Of a DNA stretch of 64,000 nt, positions 55,101 to 64,000 are shown one piece after another. The DNA comes from Cliona cf. orientalis (taxonomy: Eukaryota; Porifera; Demospongiae; Clionaida; Clionaidae), in contig OZ005697.1 in the NCBI GenBank assembly GCA_963930775.1, positions 8,268,292-8,332,291 on the forward strand, written 5' to 3'. The number at the start of each line of letters is the position of its first letter. The stretch's first letter is position 1. The translations under genes were made by a program, and so were the position numbers. Under the pieces are notes generated by a model. It saw nothing but the letters and a program-made list of their open reading frames with translations, did not search any database and was not told where the DNA came from.

Positions 55101-58100
55101 AATGCTACCAATAATATTGAGCAATAATATTACAATACTATAAGTATCCGTATAATATCTCTTGGAGGGTCCTTAATTATATTTAAGTGGTCTTTAAGAG
55201 CTATGCAGCCATGTATGGTCTAATTGGAGCCACTGAAGCAATTCCCTATAATTAGCCTTCCCAAACGTGGAGTAAGTATGTCAGGACCCTAACAATTCAT
55301 TATGAGAGACAAACTATCGCCTGTGGTCCACTCTAGTCCTCTACTGCTATAATATTACAACATAGCCTGCCTTATCTCAAAGAGAGCACAATTAAGTTTT
55401 GGTGTGGCAATCAAGAGCTCCCACAAGAACAAAGGGCGCCTTGGCGACTGACCAATGGACAGACCGCCTGCAGGTGAGAATGGGTAGGCCTGCAAGAAAA
55501 GCAAGTCCTTTATCTCCAAACTACTATGCACACCCACACACTCTCTCTTTAAACAGATTACTGCGGCCACAAAAACAATGTGGTGTGGCTCACCAACATC
55601 TCCAGTGTTGTTACAGCAGAGGAGGAAACGATAATTGAGTTTAGATGACACTTCCTGCGCAAAGCACATGCATACACACTCTCCTTCCAGTCACATCTGA
55701 ATGCTAATGACGTTGCCATTGACCTCAAGCAGACTATCTCTAGCAGAATCTGATAAGTCAGAACTATGTGGAATGCAATTATCGCTCCTCTAGCTGGCCA
55801 CTGACCATACTGCCAAAAGAGGACCCACACATGTGTACATGCCCGCAGTAGAGACTCCATTCTGTGTGCTGGAACTCTCATAAACTAGCTCTCACGTGTC
55901 AGACCACACTAATGCAGCCCTGATTAACTTCATATGTGTACGCACCAGTAGATCTGTTCTTTTCACTTTGATCACTAGGCATCCAATAGATATATATATC
56001 TACGAAGTGGGGTATGACAAAACGATCATAGTGGGCAATGAAACCATGACAATAATATCCTTAATTAGATTAAAAGTTGCTTGAAGCGTGTCAAGCTGTC
56101 TGAGCGCTAGACCACCAAGCGGAAGATAAAACAAAATTATTGAATCCATATTATACTATAATATTATGGCTGGGGGCTATCATGGGTAAAAAATAAAGTA
56201 CTATTCTATCGTACTGGGTTTCTTACACCTACACAAAGAACAACAGTGCCTAGGCAACTGACCACATGTTAAAGCATGCTGGGGCCTAGCACTCTAAACA
56301 CGGGTAATGGCACAACAGGAGCTAAGATAAGCAAACTTAGAGCAGTTGCGTGATCAGATTAGTGATCATAGGATAGATACAGACGTATAGGGAGAGGAGA
56401 GTGAGAGCACATTTTCTTTACCCGGACGCTGTTTATTGTGGGACTCCTACGATAAACAATGTAAATGGAACGTGCATAAATGATAGCAACTGTGTATAAG
56501 GCAAATGGGATATATTATATGATGCACTATCTACTATTACGTACATAATGTTGCATAGTGTCCACAGTATTATACTTCTGCTAGTTCTGCTTGTTTTTGT
56601 GTACCAGGTACTCTGAACAAGGATGGCGATAGTAGTCATTCTCGTCCCCAGTGTATACTGGGATCTTTCAATATCCATTGTAGAAACAAGCCATTTCCAT
56701 ATACAATTCATCGAATACTATACTAATTCAATGTGTACGTACCTGTACTAATATAATACAATGAGTACCACGCGTTTTATACGAAACCCGTACTATACGA
56801 TTTACATACGTACATGGCACAGTCTGAGCAAGTATATATATTATGCTAGACCCTACTATCACGGCTTGCTAAACAATGCAGAGAATAGAACAATACAGTT
56901 GTTTGAAAACAGGTGATACCCCATTGTCTTTAGATGGAGACGATAATTTTATACCAAAATATCCTCGTGTTACTGCAATCCTTCACTGAATATTGTCAAA
57001 GCTTCTGGGATTATTAATAATAGCACGGCTATTAAAGGACGATCGATTGTAGCTTAACCATCAGAGTAATCCATCATTGGAGATGATTGTCATTTACTAA
57101 CTGTAAATTTAAAAGCCTCTAGCGTCATACGAAACGGTGCAAAAATGAAAACAGTTGCAGCAGTGCAGCGGGGATGGTCGTAGCTTGGTATTATCAACCG
57201 TGACCTTTGACCGTCTGTGGTATGCAGAGTGGTCTGGAGATGCTTCTGGTTTTTCTGGGCTACGAAAACAAGGTCTGGCCACATCCAAGGATAGTGCTTT
57301 ATCTGGGTACAATCATTAGGTTGCACCCTTAAGCCAGACACTAAAATAATAATTATACCATTATCAAGGATGCCACAAAAGTGAAATATCACTAATAATA
57401 GTGATATTATGGGTTTCTGACTTTCCGTTCATTGTAAATTGTGGAAGCCGAGAAGTGCAATTTCCCGCACGACGCCCATTTCCGCATGCGGAGGGCCAGC
57501 TCCGCATGCGGACGTACGTTCTCCGCGTGCGGAGAGCCAGCTCCGCATGCGGACGTACGTTCTCCGCGTGCGGAGAGCCATCTCCGCATGCGGGCAAACG
57601 TTCTTCGCATGCGGAGAGCCAGCTCCGCATGCGGGCAAACGTTCTTCGCGTGCGGAGAGCCAACTCCGCACGCGGGCAAACGTTCTCCGCGTGCGGAAAC
57701 GCACCTCCGCACGCGGGCAAACGTTTTCCGCGTGCGGAGATGCACTTCTCGGCGTGCGGAGACGTACCTCCGCATGCGGAGGTGCACTTCTCGGCGTGCG
57801 GAGACCCTGCTCCGCATGCGGAGGTGCACTTCTCGGCGTGCGCAGACCCTGCTCCGCATGCGGAGCTATCTCTCCGCATGCGGAGAACGTTCGCCCGCAT
57901 GCGGAGAGATAGCTCCGCACGCGGAGAACGTACGTCCGCATGCGGAGCTGGCTCTCCGCACGCGGAGAACGTTCGCCCGCATGCGGAGTTGGCCATCCGC
58001 ATGCGGAAATGGGCGTCGTGCGGGAAATTGCACTTCTCGGCTTCCATAGTAAATAAATCACACTAACTTAGCCTTGTTCCCAGGCCCATTCCCAGTTTTC

Positions 58101-61100
58101 GTTCCCACGCCAATCCTCAATGTTTTGCGCTAATGAAAAGGGCCTGGGAATGAGGCTAACACAAACTACCGGTAACAAGTTCCATAATGATATCAAGATA
58201 ATAATATTGTGAAATTATTACTACACATGGCATGATGCACAATCATGCGCTAAGCCATACTACATCAAAACTATAAGCCAGCCATGATCCCCTTCACCCA
58301 CGTGTTTACTGGCATACGAGAGAGTGCAGTATAATATCTATTAACTAATAATAATAAGCTAATGGCACTCGTATCTTGGCGTGGCAAAACCAGCCAACCA
58401 CAAACACACAACAAAGTGTGAATTTCATAGGCTTTTCGTCCCCCTAGCTTCCAGAGATTCACCCGCCTAATGCACTGGAAGCACACGCATGCACATTAGT
58501 TATAATGCATGCATGGGGACATTTTTTCCAGTGTGCCACTGTGACTTAGTTACGTTACGTCAATACATCAGCTAGGGCAGCATCAAAAATGGTCCCTTTC
58601 TAGCCACTTGAGACAATCATTGCCGAGTTATTTGCATAGCCTATGTACACTTTCTCAGACTAGTGATTAATGCTGGAAAGGTTCCCCACAATTCTATTAA
58701 GTCTTACTTCAATTACTGATTGGGGTTGTTGCCTCCATAGACTATATTATACCCCATCTCAAACAAAACTGCTGGCTACAATAAGCTAGCTTTGTTTCCA
58801 CAGGCCCTCTCCCAGCTTTCTGGGTCATGTTGCATACTATATGAGCTTTCGCATGCAAGACTGAAAAGCTGGAAATTTTTGCATGCAATATTGCATGAAC
58901 TGCAGGGAATGGGTCTGGGAGCAAGGCTATACCTAGAACGTAATAAATAAAATTAATAGTCTTGAAATTTATAAATGTTGTGCTATGGTGACTTACATCA
59001 ATCTCTTGCTTTGCAGCTTTTAACACACTGATCGTTGACGGCTTTTTCGTTTTTCTCCGCAGTTGATTTCGCAGCCTATGAACAGCTTCTTTCATATCCT
59101 TTCTCCTGCAAGTGATTATTGCATAATTAGATAGTACATAGCATCTATAACTAGGTGTGATACTGCATTCTTCAGCTGCAGGCTTTTCAATGTGCTTAAT
59201 ATTCATTTTTTGAGAGGACACCCCTAACATACGCTACTATCTGCTCATATCCTTTCATGCTATTCAGTCCCAAATCTTGTATTCGAATAATTACCCGCTA
59301 TCTACTACTAACAACATTATTATGTAATTTGCGTGCATTATGAGATTACTGTGCTTGAACTAACTATGGCCTGTTTTCTCAGGAAATTATTGCTTAATTA
59401 TACTATTTGACTACTAGGCCACATCAAGAAGAATAATGCTGGCTTACAGCTGTGCCCTCGAGAGAAAGAGAGAAAGAGAGAAAGAGAGAGAGAGAGAGAG
59501 ACGGAGAGAGAGAGAGGGAGAGAGGGAGGGAGAGAGGGAGAGAGAGAGGGAGAGGGAGGGAAAGAGAGAGGGAGAGAGGGAGGGAGAGAGAGCTAGAGAG
59601 TGGGAGATGTCGACAGATTGAGGGAGAGATAGAAATAGAGAGAGAAGGGTATTATAAAGGAGGGAGAGGCCAGGGGGAGAGAGAGAGCTAGATCTTAGGG
59701 GGACTAAAGGTCTTGGGAGCTAAGGCATCCCAATACTGCAGTCCAGACAGTTCTCTGGTTCATGTGCCACCATAACGAGCCACTTTAGACCTTGCTCTAG
59801 ACTGCTGCCAGCTTATATACTTCTTTCCTTACCATAAAGCAATTTGAGCTGACCAGAAAGGAAAGCAGCAGCCTCTTAACCTATGACTGCTGCACTGGCA
59901 TAGCCAGGGTATGGCCACACCAGTCTTATTAGATAAGCTTTTGAACTTGTGTTAATGCTAAATACCAGCTCCTTAATCTTGGCTCTATATACAAAAACAT
60001 AGGCGGCGGAAGGAAGTTCTATTTGGGGGGGCAGATAATCATTCATTGCGCGCGAAGCGCGCGCGAAAATTTTGGGCCACGCCCACTTAATTGGAGTTTA
60101 AAGGTCACTCGTGGATTGTGATGGTGCTATTGCTGTCTAGAAGAAAGAAACGATGGAAAATTGGCACAATGATCGACTTTTGAGGCTATTCTAGGCAGCT
60201 TTTGATTGTATCTTGGTGTATCTATCATGAAAAGAGATAAGTCTGGCTGATTTGTGATGTCATTAGGCCCTGGATTTTGGGGGGGCAATGCCCCCCCTTC
60301 TCTGAAAGTGGGGGGGCAATTGCCCCCCCTGCCCCCCCGGTTCCGCCGCCTATGAAAAATAAGCATCACCCTCCACCTTTCAGCACACTTCAGCCACACC
60401 AATGTTCATGGGGTAGCTACACCTGGACTGGATTGGTGTATGCAGCCAGGATCCACACATGCAACTGCAACAATCTTGCAGCCCACTGCAGTTGTAAGGT
60501 ATAAGATTAGTGCGCCTTGCACCTAATTTCACAGCTACATTAAAAATTTGAGGGTTGCACTGCAGTGCTGGCCCTCATCAGATAGCTTGCGTAATATAAT
60601 TGCTAGCTACACACTTTCAAAGCTGCAACATACAATGTCACAGCATAGTACTATCTCACACAATGTCATTTTGCATGGCTTGCAGTGACAACATTATAGC
60701 TAGTTAGTTAATAATTATTAAGTAAAGATGCAAGCAGTGCTCAATTTTGCATCACCTTCTACAGAGGAACTAGCTATATAGGTGGCTCACCTCATTTGTT
60801 CGTTCTTATTGTGCTTCAGCTTGGATTCCCTCAGGCGTTTGATGTCAACTGCATACTGCTCGCTGCTGCAGTCGAATTCTTCCAGCTGCTCCTTCTCTTG
60901 CTCTTCCTCTTCCTCTGCAGGTTGCTGCTGTTCTAGATCTGCATGCTTGCTGGATCTCTTGCGACTTTGCTGCTGGTGGTGTCTGCTACTGCTAGTACTA
61001 ACACTAGCACTAGCACTAGCACTGCTTTGTCTCTGATGTTGCTGCTGGTGTTTCTGTGAGCGACGCTTACTACTGCTACCCAGTAAAGTTGAGGCTTGAC

Positions 61101-62098
61101 CATGAATTGCTGCACCGCTAGCAGCAGGCTTTGATTTGCAACTACTCGAGCTCTTCCTCCTTCCACTACTACCATCCTGTTGTTGTTGTTGCAGTGCCGA
61201 GTCATCCACGTCCCCTTCCTCCTCATCTTGTTCATCAATTATTTCATCCTCACTGTCTGAGATGTCCGTCAGCTCTGCAGTGCTCTTTTCTGCAGGCACA
61301 TCAGATTCATCCTCAGCCATGATTTCGTCAGCATCAGCCATGTCTATATCTGCATGATTGCAGAAGAAAGCGCACAGTTATGATGTCTAGCTTAGTAAAA
61401 TTATTATATAGCTAATGTTAGTCTATAAGGGAGTCTGAATCTGCACTGTGTACAATAGTCTAGCCACTCAGTTACAAGTAATTTCATCACTTGAGTTACT
61501 ATTATGTATTTGCACAAAGGAATTTCACTTGAACGTCTCAGTTTGCCGCTAACTTGCAAAATTCCCTCCAATGACCTTTTATTTTTGCAAGCTAGCTAGG
61601 ATATACTAGTATACCTGGAATGTCACCCCACGCATATCATGCCGAGACCACTTGCATGCATGCTAGTGTCAGAGCCCGACATGTACAACTTAATTGGAGA
61701 CAGAATGACACTTTAAACACTATTGAAGTTAAACACTCATTGTTAATAATGCAGCTGCAATTGGTTAAAATATGCAGCTTGGACACATGCAGTGCGGGCT
61801 GACCTTCACATTCCTCATCACTCGGTCTGTAGTACTCTAGTGCAGGTGGTTGGCTGTTGCTGGGACCCGCAGGCTCCTCGCTTCCAGGAGGCTCAGCGCG
61901 GCCATGGCCACTGTAACTCCCCCTTAGGCTCTGTCTCCTCGGCCCCACTGAGTGGCTTCTTACAGATCCAGTTCTCAGATGCGGGACTCCTGCTTCAGGT
62001 TCTTCCTCGTTATTCGACGAGGCTTCTTGGAGTTGGAGCCTCCTCTGGGCTGCTGCATCTCTTCTCCTGCTATTGCTACCAGAACGCTCATTCTGCAT
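46153..62098 (-). CDS. bHLH-leucine zipper transcription factor of the MAX network (MNT/MXD/MYC-like)
   Basis: Six coding exons on the minus strand: 62098-61804, 61349-60791, 59105-58997, 49693-49602, 48704-48391 and 47966-46153 (TAA). They give 1060 residues. The start has an in-frame stop four codons upstream. The basic region crosses the exon 2/3 junction and reads KLKHNKNEQMRRKDMKEA, keeping the H-N-x-x-E-x-x-R-R residues that contact E-boxes. Helix 1 is AVHRLRNQL, the loop RRKTKKPST and helix 2 ISVLKAAKQEID. The zipper (exon 4) is EEEKELERLRKRELFLKYQL. HNK-E--RR, STISVL and the zipper resemble MNT, MXD and MYC about equally. The N-terminus is acidic and Ser/Gln-rich (DISDSEDEIIDEQDEEEGD). 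The ~740 residues after the zipper are Pro/Ala/Ser-rich with His and Gly runs and a Cys patch (SMCSCNKKIG). The long Pro-rich tail after a central bHLHZ suggests MNT, but no clear SIN3-interaction helix was seen. The exon 1 donor is uncertain (gaag|gtcagc or aat|gtgaag). Confidence 0.75.
48730..49601. other. Intron 4 of the bHLH-zipper gene
   Basis: 0.9 kb of AT-rich sequence with a short GA microsatellite (48747-48768). Nothing else recognised. Confidence 0.5.
53855..54551. mobile_element. Hairpin-headed repetitive element 1
   Basis: ggttacatcac (53855-53865) and gtgatgtaacc (53945-53955) close a ~100-base hairpin. Its inner stem is tctctacgggatttaca/tgtaaatcgcgtagaga and its loop region gagggccggaggcccgagg. 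A GC-rich segment follows, then three tandem copies of ttatttagacacctacaag (54430-54510), then ctgattggtcagaatgttacaac. ttgtaccatg (53959) and catggtacaa (54541) are inverted and may mark an inner element. The same architecture is at 62983-63304. Confidence 0.5.
57442..58046. mobile_element. GC-rich foldback element made of palindromic 12-mers
   Basis: The 605-base block starts tggaagccgagaagtgcaat and ends with its exact inverted complement; the perfect terminal match continues for about 50 bases. The interior is a dense array of the palindrome tccgcatgcgga and variants (tccgcgtgcgga, tccgcacgcgga). In the left half they form ~40-base direct units spaced by gagagccagc and gggcaaacgttc; in the right half the same units are inverted. 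The hexamer gtaaat lies 2 to 3 bases outside each end (57434-57439, 58049-58054) and may be a target duplication. Overlapping open frames of 150-227 codons in several frames are a by-product of the symmetry, not genes. It lies in intron 3 of the bHLH-zipper gene. Confidence 0.85.
58068..58163. mobile_element. Small hairpin element 'tagcct...gttcccaggccc'
   Basis: tagccttgttcccaggccc on the left and gggcctgggaatgaggcta on the right form near-perfect inverted ends of a ~96-base element. Related fragments occur at 58785-58935, 13020-13046, ~14240 and ~14720, so this is a dispersed family. Confidence 0.65.
58785..58935. mobile_element. Hairpin element related to 58068-58163
   Basis: tagctttgtttccacaggccc...cccagctttc on one side and gaaaagctgg...gggtctgggagcaaggcta on the other are inverted copies. 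A gcatgcaa/ttgcatgc inner stem is also present. Longer than its neighbour by an internal segment. Confidence 0.55.
59457..59690. repeat. GA-rich microsatellite
   Basis: agagaaagagag and gggagagagaggg units cover ~230 bases of intron 2 of the bHLH-zipper gene. Arg-Glu open frames in it are spurious. Confidence 0.9.
59998..60354. mobile_element. MITE with 'cataggcggcgga' inverted ends
   Basis: Left end cataggcggcggaaggaa and right end ggttccgccgcctatg are inverted, flanked by A-runs on both sides (possible target duplication). Inside are gggggggcaatgccccccc and gggggggcaattgcccccc stems near the right end and a gcgcgcgaagcgcgcgc stem near the left end. 357 bases, non-coding, in intron 2 of the bHLH-zipper gene. 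Confidence 0.75.
61350..61803. other. Intron 1 of the bHLH-zipper gene
   Basis: 454 bases, AT-rich, with no feature beyond the splice sites. Confidence 0.5.
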
Positions 62099-63406
62099 GA
62101 TCTCTGCCTAGCGTTAATTAACTCCAGTTAGTAAAATGCATCAGTTGCCTCGGTGTTAGATGATTCCAGGTAGCAGTACAAAGTGACCCTTCTTGGAAAA
62201 GAGGAGACGCACGTCGGAGTAGTGGCTGTCACTTGTACTAGCGGAGAGATCGGGGCTCGGAATCCGAGAATTCGGTTTCTATTGTTATGACAGCCTCTCA
62301 GCTTGCACTGAGTATTTGTGTCGGCCAGGTTAACTCTTATGGTTTTTGATAACCCGCGAGCTCATGCCGCAAAACACGAGCTGCGCGTTTCACTTCACGT
62401 GGGCGAATGCTCTTCAATTCCCGAGAAATTGTGAATACCGTTATGCTGACTCGTGGATCGGACCGATTCTAGGAATGGGGCGGAGAGCTATGTATAGGGA
62501 CTATCACCCACAGTCAATGTTTATCAATCACTATAGCGTCAAGGGGTTGCATAATAAATTTTTATATTAGCTACTTTGCACATGCAACTTATTTATAAAA
62601 TTCAATGTAGTATACATATTATTCATGCACCCTTGAATGCAACTAACAATAGATACTTGACTATCACTATAGGCTATAGTAGCTATATTAAATTTCATGC
62701 TTGTTCACCACATGAAAACTGACACCATACTTTCAGTTTGCTTATTCAACATTTTGTGACATCCCTGACAGCTAATTGCTAGGTGGGAGGGTTCTGCTCA
62801 TCACATAAACAGTAAACAGGAAAAAGTAGATTTCACTGTGGTCACAAACAACACTTAAAAATGCATTACGTGATTGGTGATAACGGGATAAAATAAGCTA
62901 CAAGTACAATTGATTTCTGAGTGTGCGAAGATGTGCTGAATGGTTCACTAATGCATGCATGCATGCATGTGCAGTCAAAAATATAAGTTAGACACTGAAG
63001 CCAAGGGATCTACAGGATTTAGAATACTGAAGACACTGATATAAAATCCCGAAGGCGAAGCCTGAGGGTTTTATAAGTGTCTGAAGTATTCTAAAGACTG
63101 TAGATCCCATTGGCTGAAGTGTCTAACTTATTTAGATTCTAGCATGAGGTTGCTAAGTAACATGATGCAAGTTGTTGCCCTAGGTATCAAAAACTGGGTT
63201 TCTAAGTTGTAAGTATTCTAAGTTGTAAGCTTTCTAAGTTGTAGACTTACTAAGTGACTTAGATACTTGATTCCAACCAATCAAATGACAGAATTTGTTA
63301 CAACTAGAGTCTAATTAATGATAGTCTGGTTGCAGAAAAGTTCGTGTTCTCTTTTTTTTTTTCAAATTGTGCATGAGGCTGCATATATACGTACTAGTCT
63401 TATAGA
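62099..63406. other. Upstream region of the bHLH-zipper gene, with a hairpin-headed element
   Basis: 62100-62540 is GC-richer and probably contains the promoter and 5' UTR of the bHLH-zipper gene; no core motif was assigned. 62560-62980 is AT-rich without features. 62983-63304 is a hairpin-headed element listed separately. Confidence 0.45.
62983..63304. mobile_element. Hairpin-headed repetitive element 2
   Basis: ataagttagacact (62983-62996) and agtgtctaacttat (63118-63131) close a 149-base hairpin. Its inner stem is gggatctaca/tgtagatccc with gaatactgaagacact/agtgtctgaagtattc, around a cccgaaggcgaagcctgaggg centre. It is followed by tandem tctaagttgtaag units (63199-63240) and then aaccaatcaaatgacagaat and ttgttacaac. 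This is the same order of parts as element 1 at 53855. Confidence 0.5.
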
Positions 63407-64000
63407 TTAGAGAACTATCTTTAAATATGCCACGTCTTCCTTGTCCTGGCTCTCCCATGCATCCTTCAGAGCACTTAACCGTTTCTCGCTCTCCGTTGCA
63501 TTAGCATTAGCATTACTAGCGAAGTCACCACCACTACCGTCACGGTCTGCATTCTCAGTGGTAGTCATAGGTGGGCACCCAGAACCGGCATTGCAATCGG
63601 GCAATGTTATTTTCTGTTCCTTAGTGGTAGACTCAGGACTCTCTTCAGCTGCAGAATTGCCTGCCATCTTGATTTCCTCATCTTCAACGTCTTTGACATT
63701 AATGTTTACTTCAGTGGATGTTGACGGTTGGTTTGACTCTTTTTCTGCGATGGTCTTTGAATCGTCAACATCTTGGGATGGCTGCTCCTTGGAAGCTCGA
63801 AATTTCTTCTCTGGTGTAGTTTCTTCCGGAACTGCACTAATGTGTACTTCGGCTCTGATCACTTTCTGACCCAGACCGGGAGTGTCTGCAGTTCCATGAT
63901 TGACAATCACTTCAGCCTCTTCTATACCGACACTTCGTGTATCGGAGTCAGTATCACGCTCCTTGGGTTTGGTAGGTGCTTTCGGGACAGGGACGTTTGC
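63407..64000 (-). CDS. Unidentified acidic protein, C-terminal part, truncated by window edge
   Basis: An open frame runs on the minus strand from the window end to a TAA at 63409-63407, giving at least 197 residues. Composition is Glu, Asp, Ser, Thr, Lys and Asn rich, with short repeats (ASNANANATESEKR) and no hydrophobic core or known motif. It ends in a helical segment (EKRLSALKDAWESQDKED) and a hydrophobic tip (VAYLKIVL). The steady frame and codon use suggest a real last exon of a disordered protein. The last few codons could instead be read-through past a splice donor. Function unknown. Confidence 0.5.
   Translation of the reverse strand, partial: ANVPVPKAPTKPKERDTDSDTRSVGIEEAEVIVNHGTADTPGLGQKVIRAEVHISAVPEETTPEKKFRASKEQPSQDVDDSKTIAEKESNQPSTSTEVNINVKDVEDEEIKMAGNSAAEESPESTTKEQKITLPDCNAGSGCPPMTTTENADRDGSGGDFASNANANATESEKRLSALKDAWESQDKEDVAYLKIVL

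Larger units (their letters stand above)
49694..58996. other. Intron 3 of the bHLH-zipper gene (9.3 kb)
   Basis: It separates helix 2 from the zipper. It contains a hairpin-headed element (53855-54551), the GC-rich foldback element (57442-58046) and two hairpins (58068-58163, 58785-58935). The remaining sequence (49694-53850, 54560-57440) is AT-rich; its open frames show no recognisable domain. Confidence 0.55.

Noticed and set aside
55355..55881. Overlapping open frames of about 100 codons on both strands in intron 3 of the bHLH-zipper gene
   Set aside because: No recognisable motif, no matching exon structure and mutually overlapping frames; treated as chance.
57442..58046. Possible CRISPR array because of regular short palindromic repeats
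   Set aside because: Spacers are not unique, the units invert half-way, and the context is an intron of an animal gene.
57364..58066. Several overlapping open frames of 150-227 codons on both strands with repeated ACG-PHA or RMR words
   Set aside because: They arise in all frames from the palindromic foldback array and read the same repeat forwards and backwards; no start context or codon bias supports a protein.

Overview
The window is AT-rich animal nuclear DNA. Genes are split by many short GT-AG introns, with interspersed miniature inverted-repeat elements and microsatellites. The gene content (adhesion-type GPCR, JIP3/JIP4-like scaffolds, MEI4, a MAX-network bHLH-zipper factor) is metazoan. 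Gene density, small introns and hairpin-type mobile elements would suit a sponge or another non-bilaterian animal. That placement is inference, since no species-specific marker was recognised. Exon coordinates were worked out by hand from reading frame, splice sites and, for the paralogous pair, exon-by-exon comparison.

Layout. 1-1500 (+): last three exons of an adhesion-type GPCR. 1793-2953 and 4215-5366 (-): two tandem, intronless paralogues encoding secreted repetitive beta-solenoid-like proteins. 6101-6943 (+): an intronless protein with two NTF2-like (SnoaL/DUF4440-type) domains. 7363-9695 (-): an eight-exon homologue of the meiotic double-strand-break factor MEI4, head to head with the next gene. 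10038-15810 (+) and 18363-45334 (+): two tandem paralogues, each of 22 coding exons with matching intron phases. They encode JIP3/JIP4 (MAPK8IP3/SPAG9)-like proteins with N-terminal coiled coils and a C-terminal WD40-like region. The first copy is compact (5.8 kb, 1103 aa); the second is expanded to 27 kb (1367 aa) by introns full of repeats. 25614-25686 (-): an elongator tRNA-Met(CAT) nested antisense in an intron of the second copy. 46153-62098 (-): a 1060-aa bHLH-zipper transcription factor of the MAX network (MNT/MXD/MYC-like), six coding exons with a 9.3 kb intron. 63407-64000 (-): the 3' end of an unidentified acidic protein gene running off the window.

Repeats make up much of the non-coding sequence. 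They include a Tc1/mariner-type MITE, a 0.6 kb GC-rich foldback element built from palindromic units, a MITE with 'ggcggcgga' ends, a family with CAGTGTTCTCCC ends, a three-copy family with 'ttgttggcc' ends, hairpin-headed elements, and one hammerhead-ribozyme-like motif.

The genes do not form an operon or a common pathway. The most informative points are the duplicated scaffold gene with completely preserved exon structure, the MEI4 homologue sharing a very short divergent promoter with one scaffold copy, the new-looking foldback element, and the tyrosine-motif tail of the GPCR.
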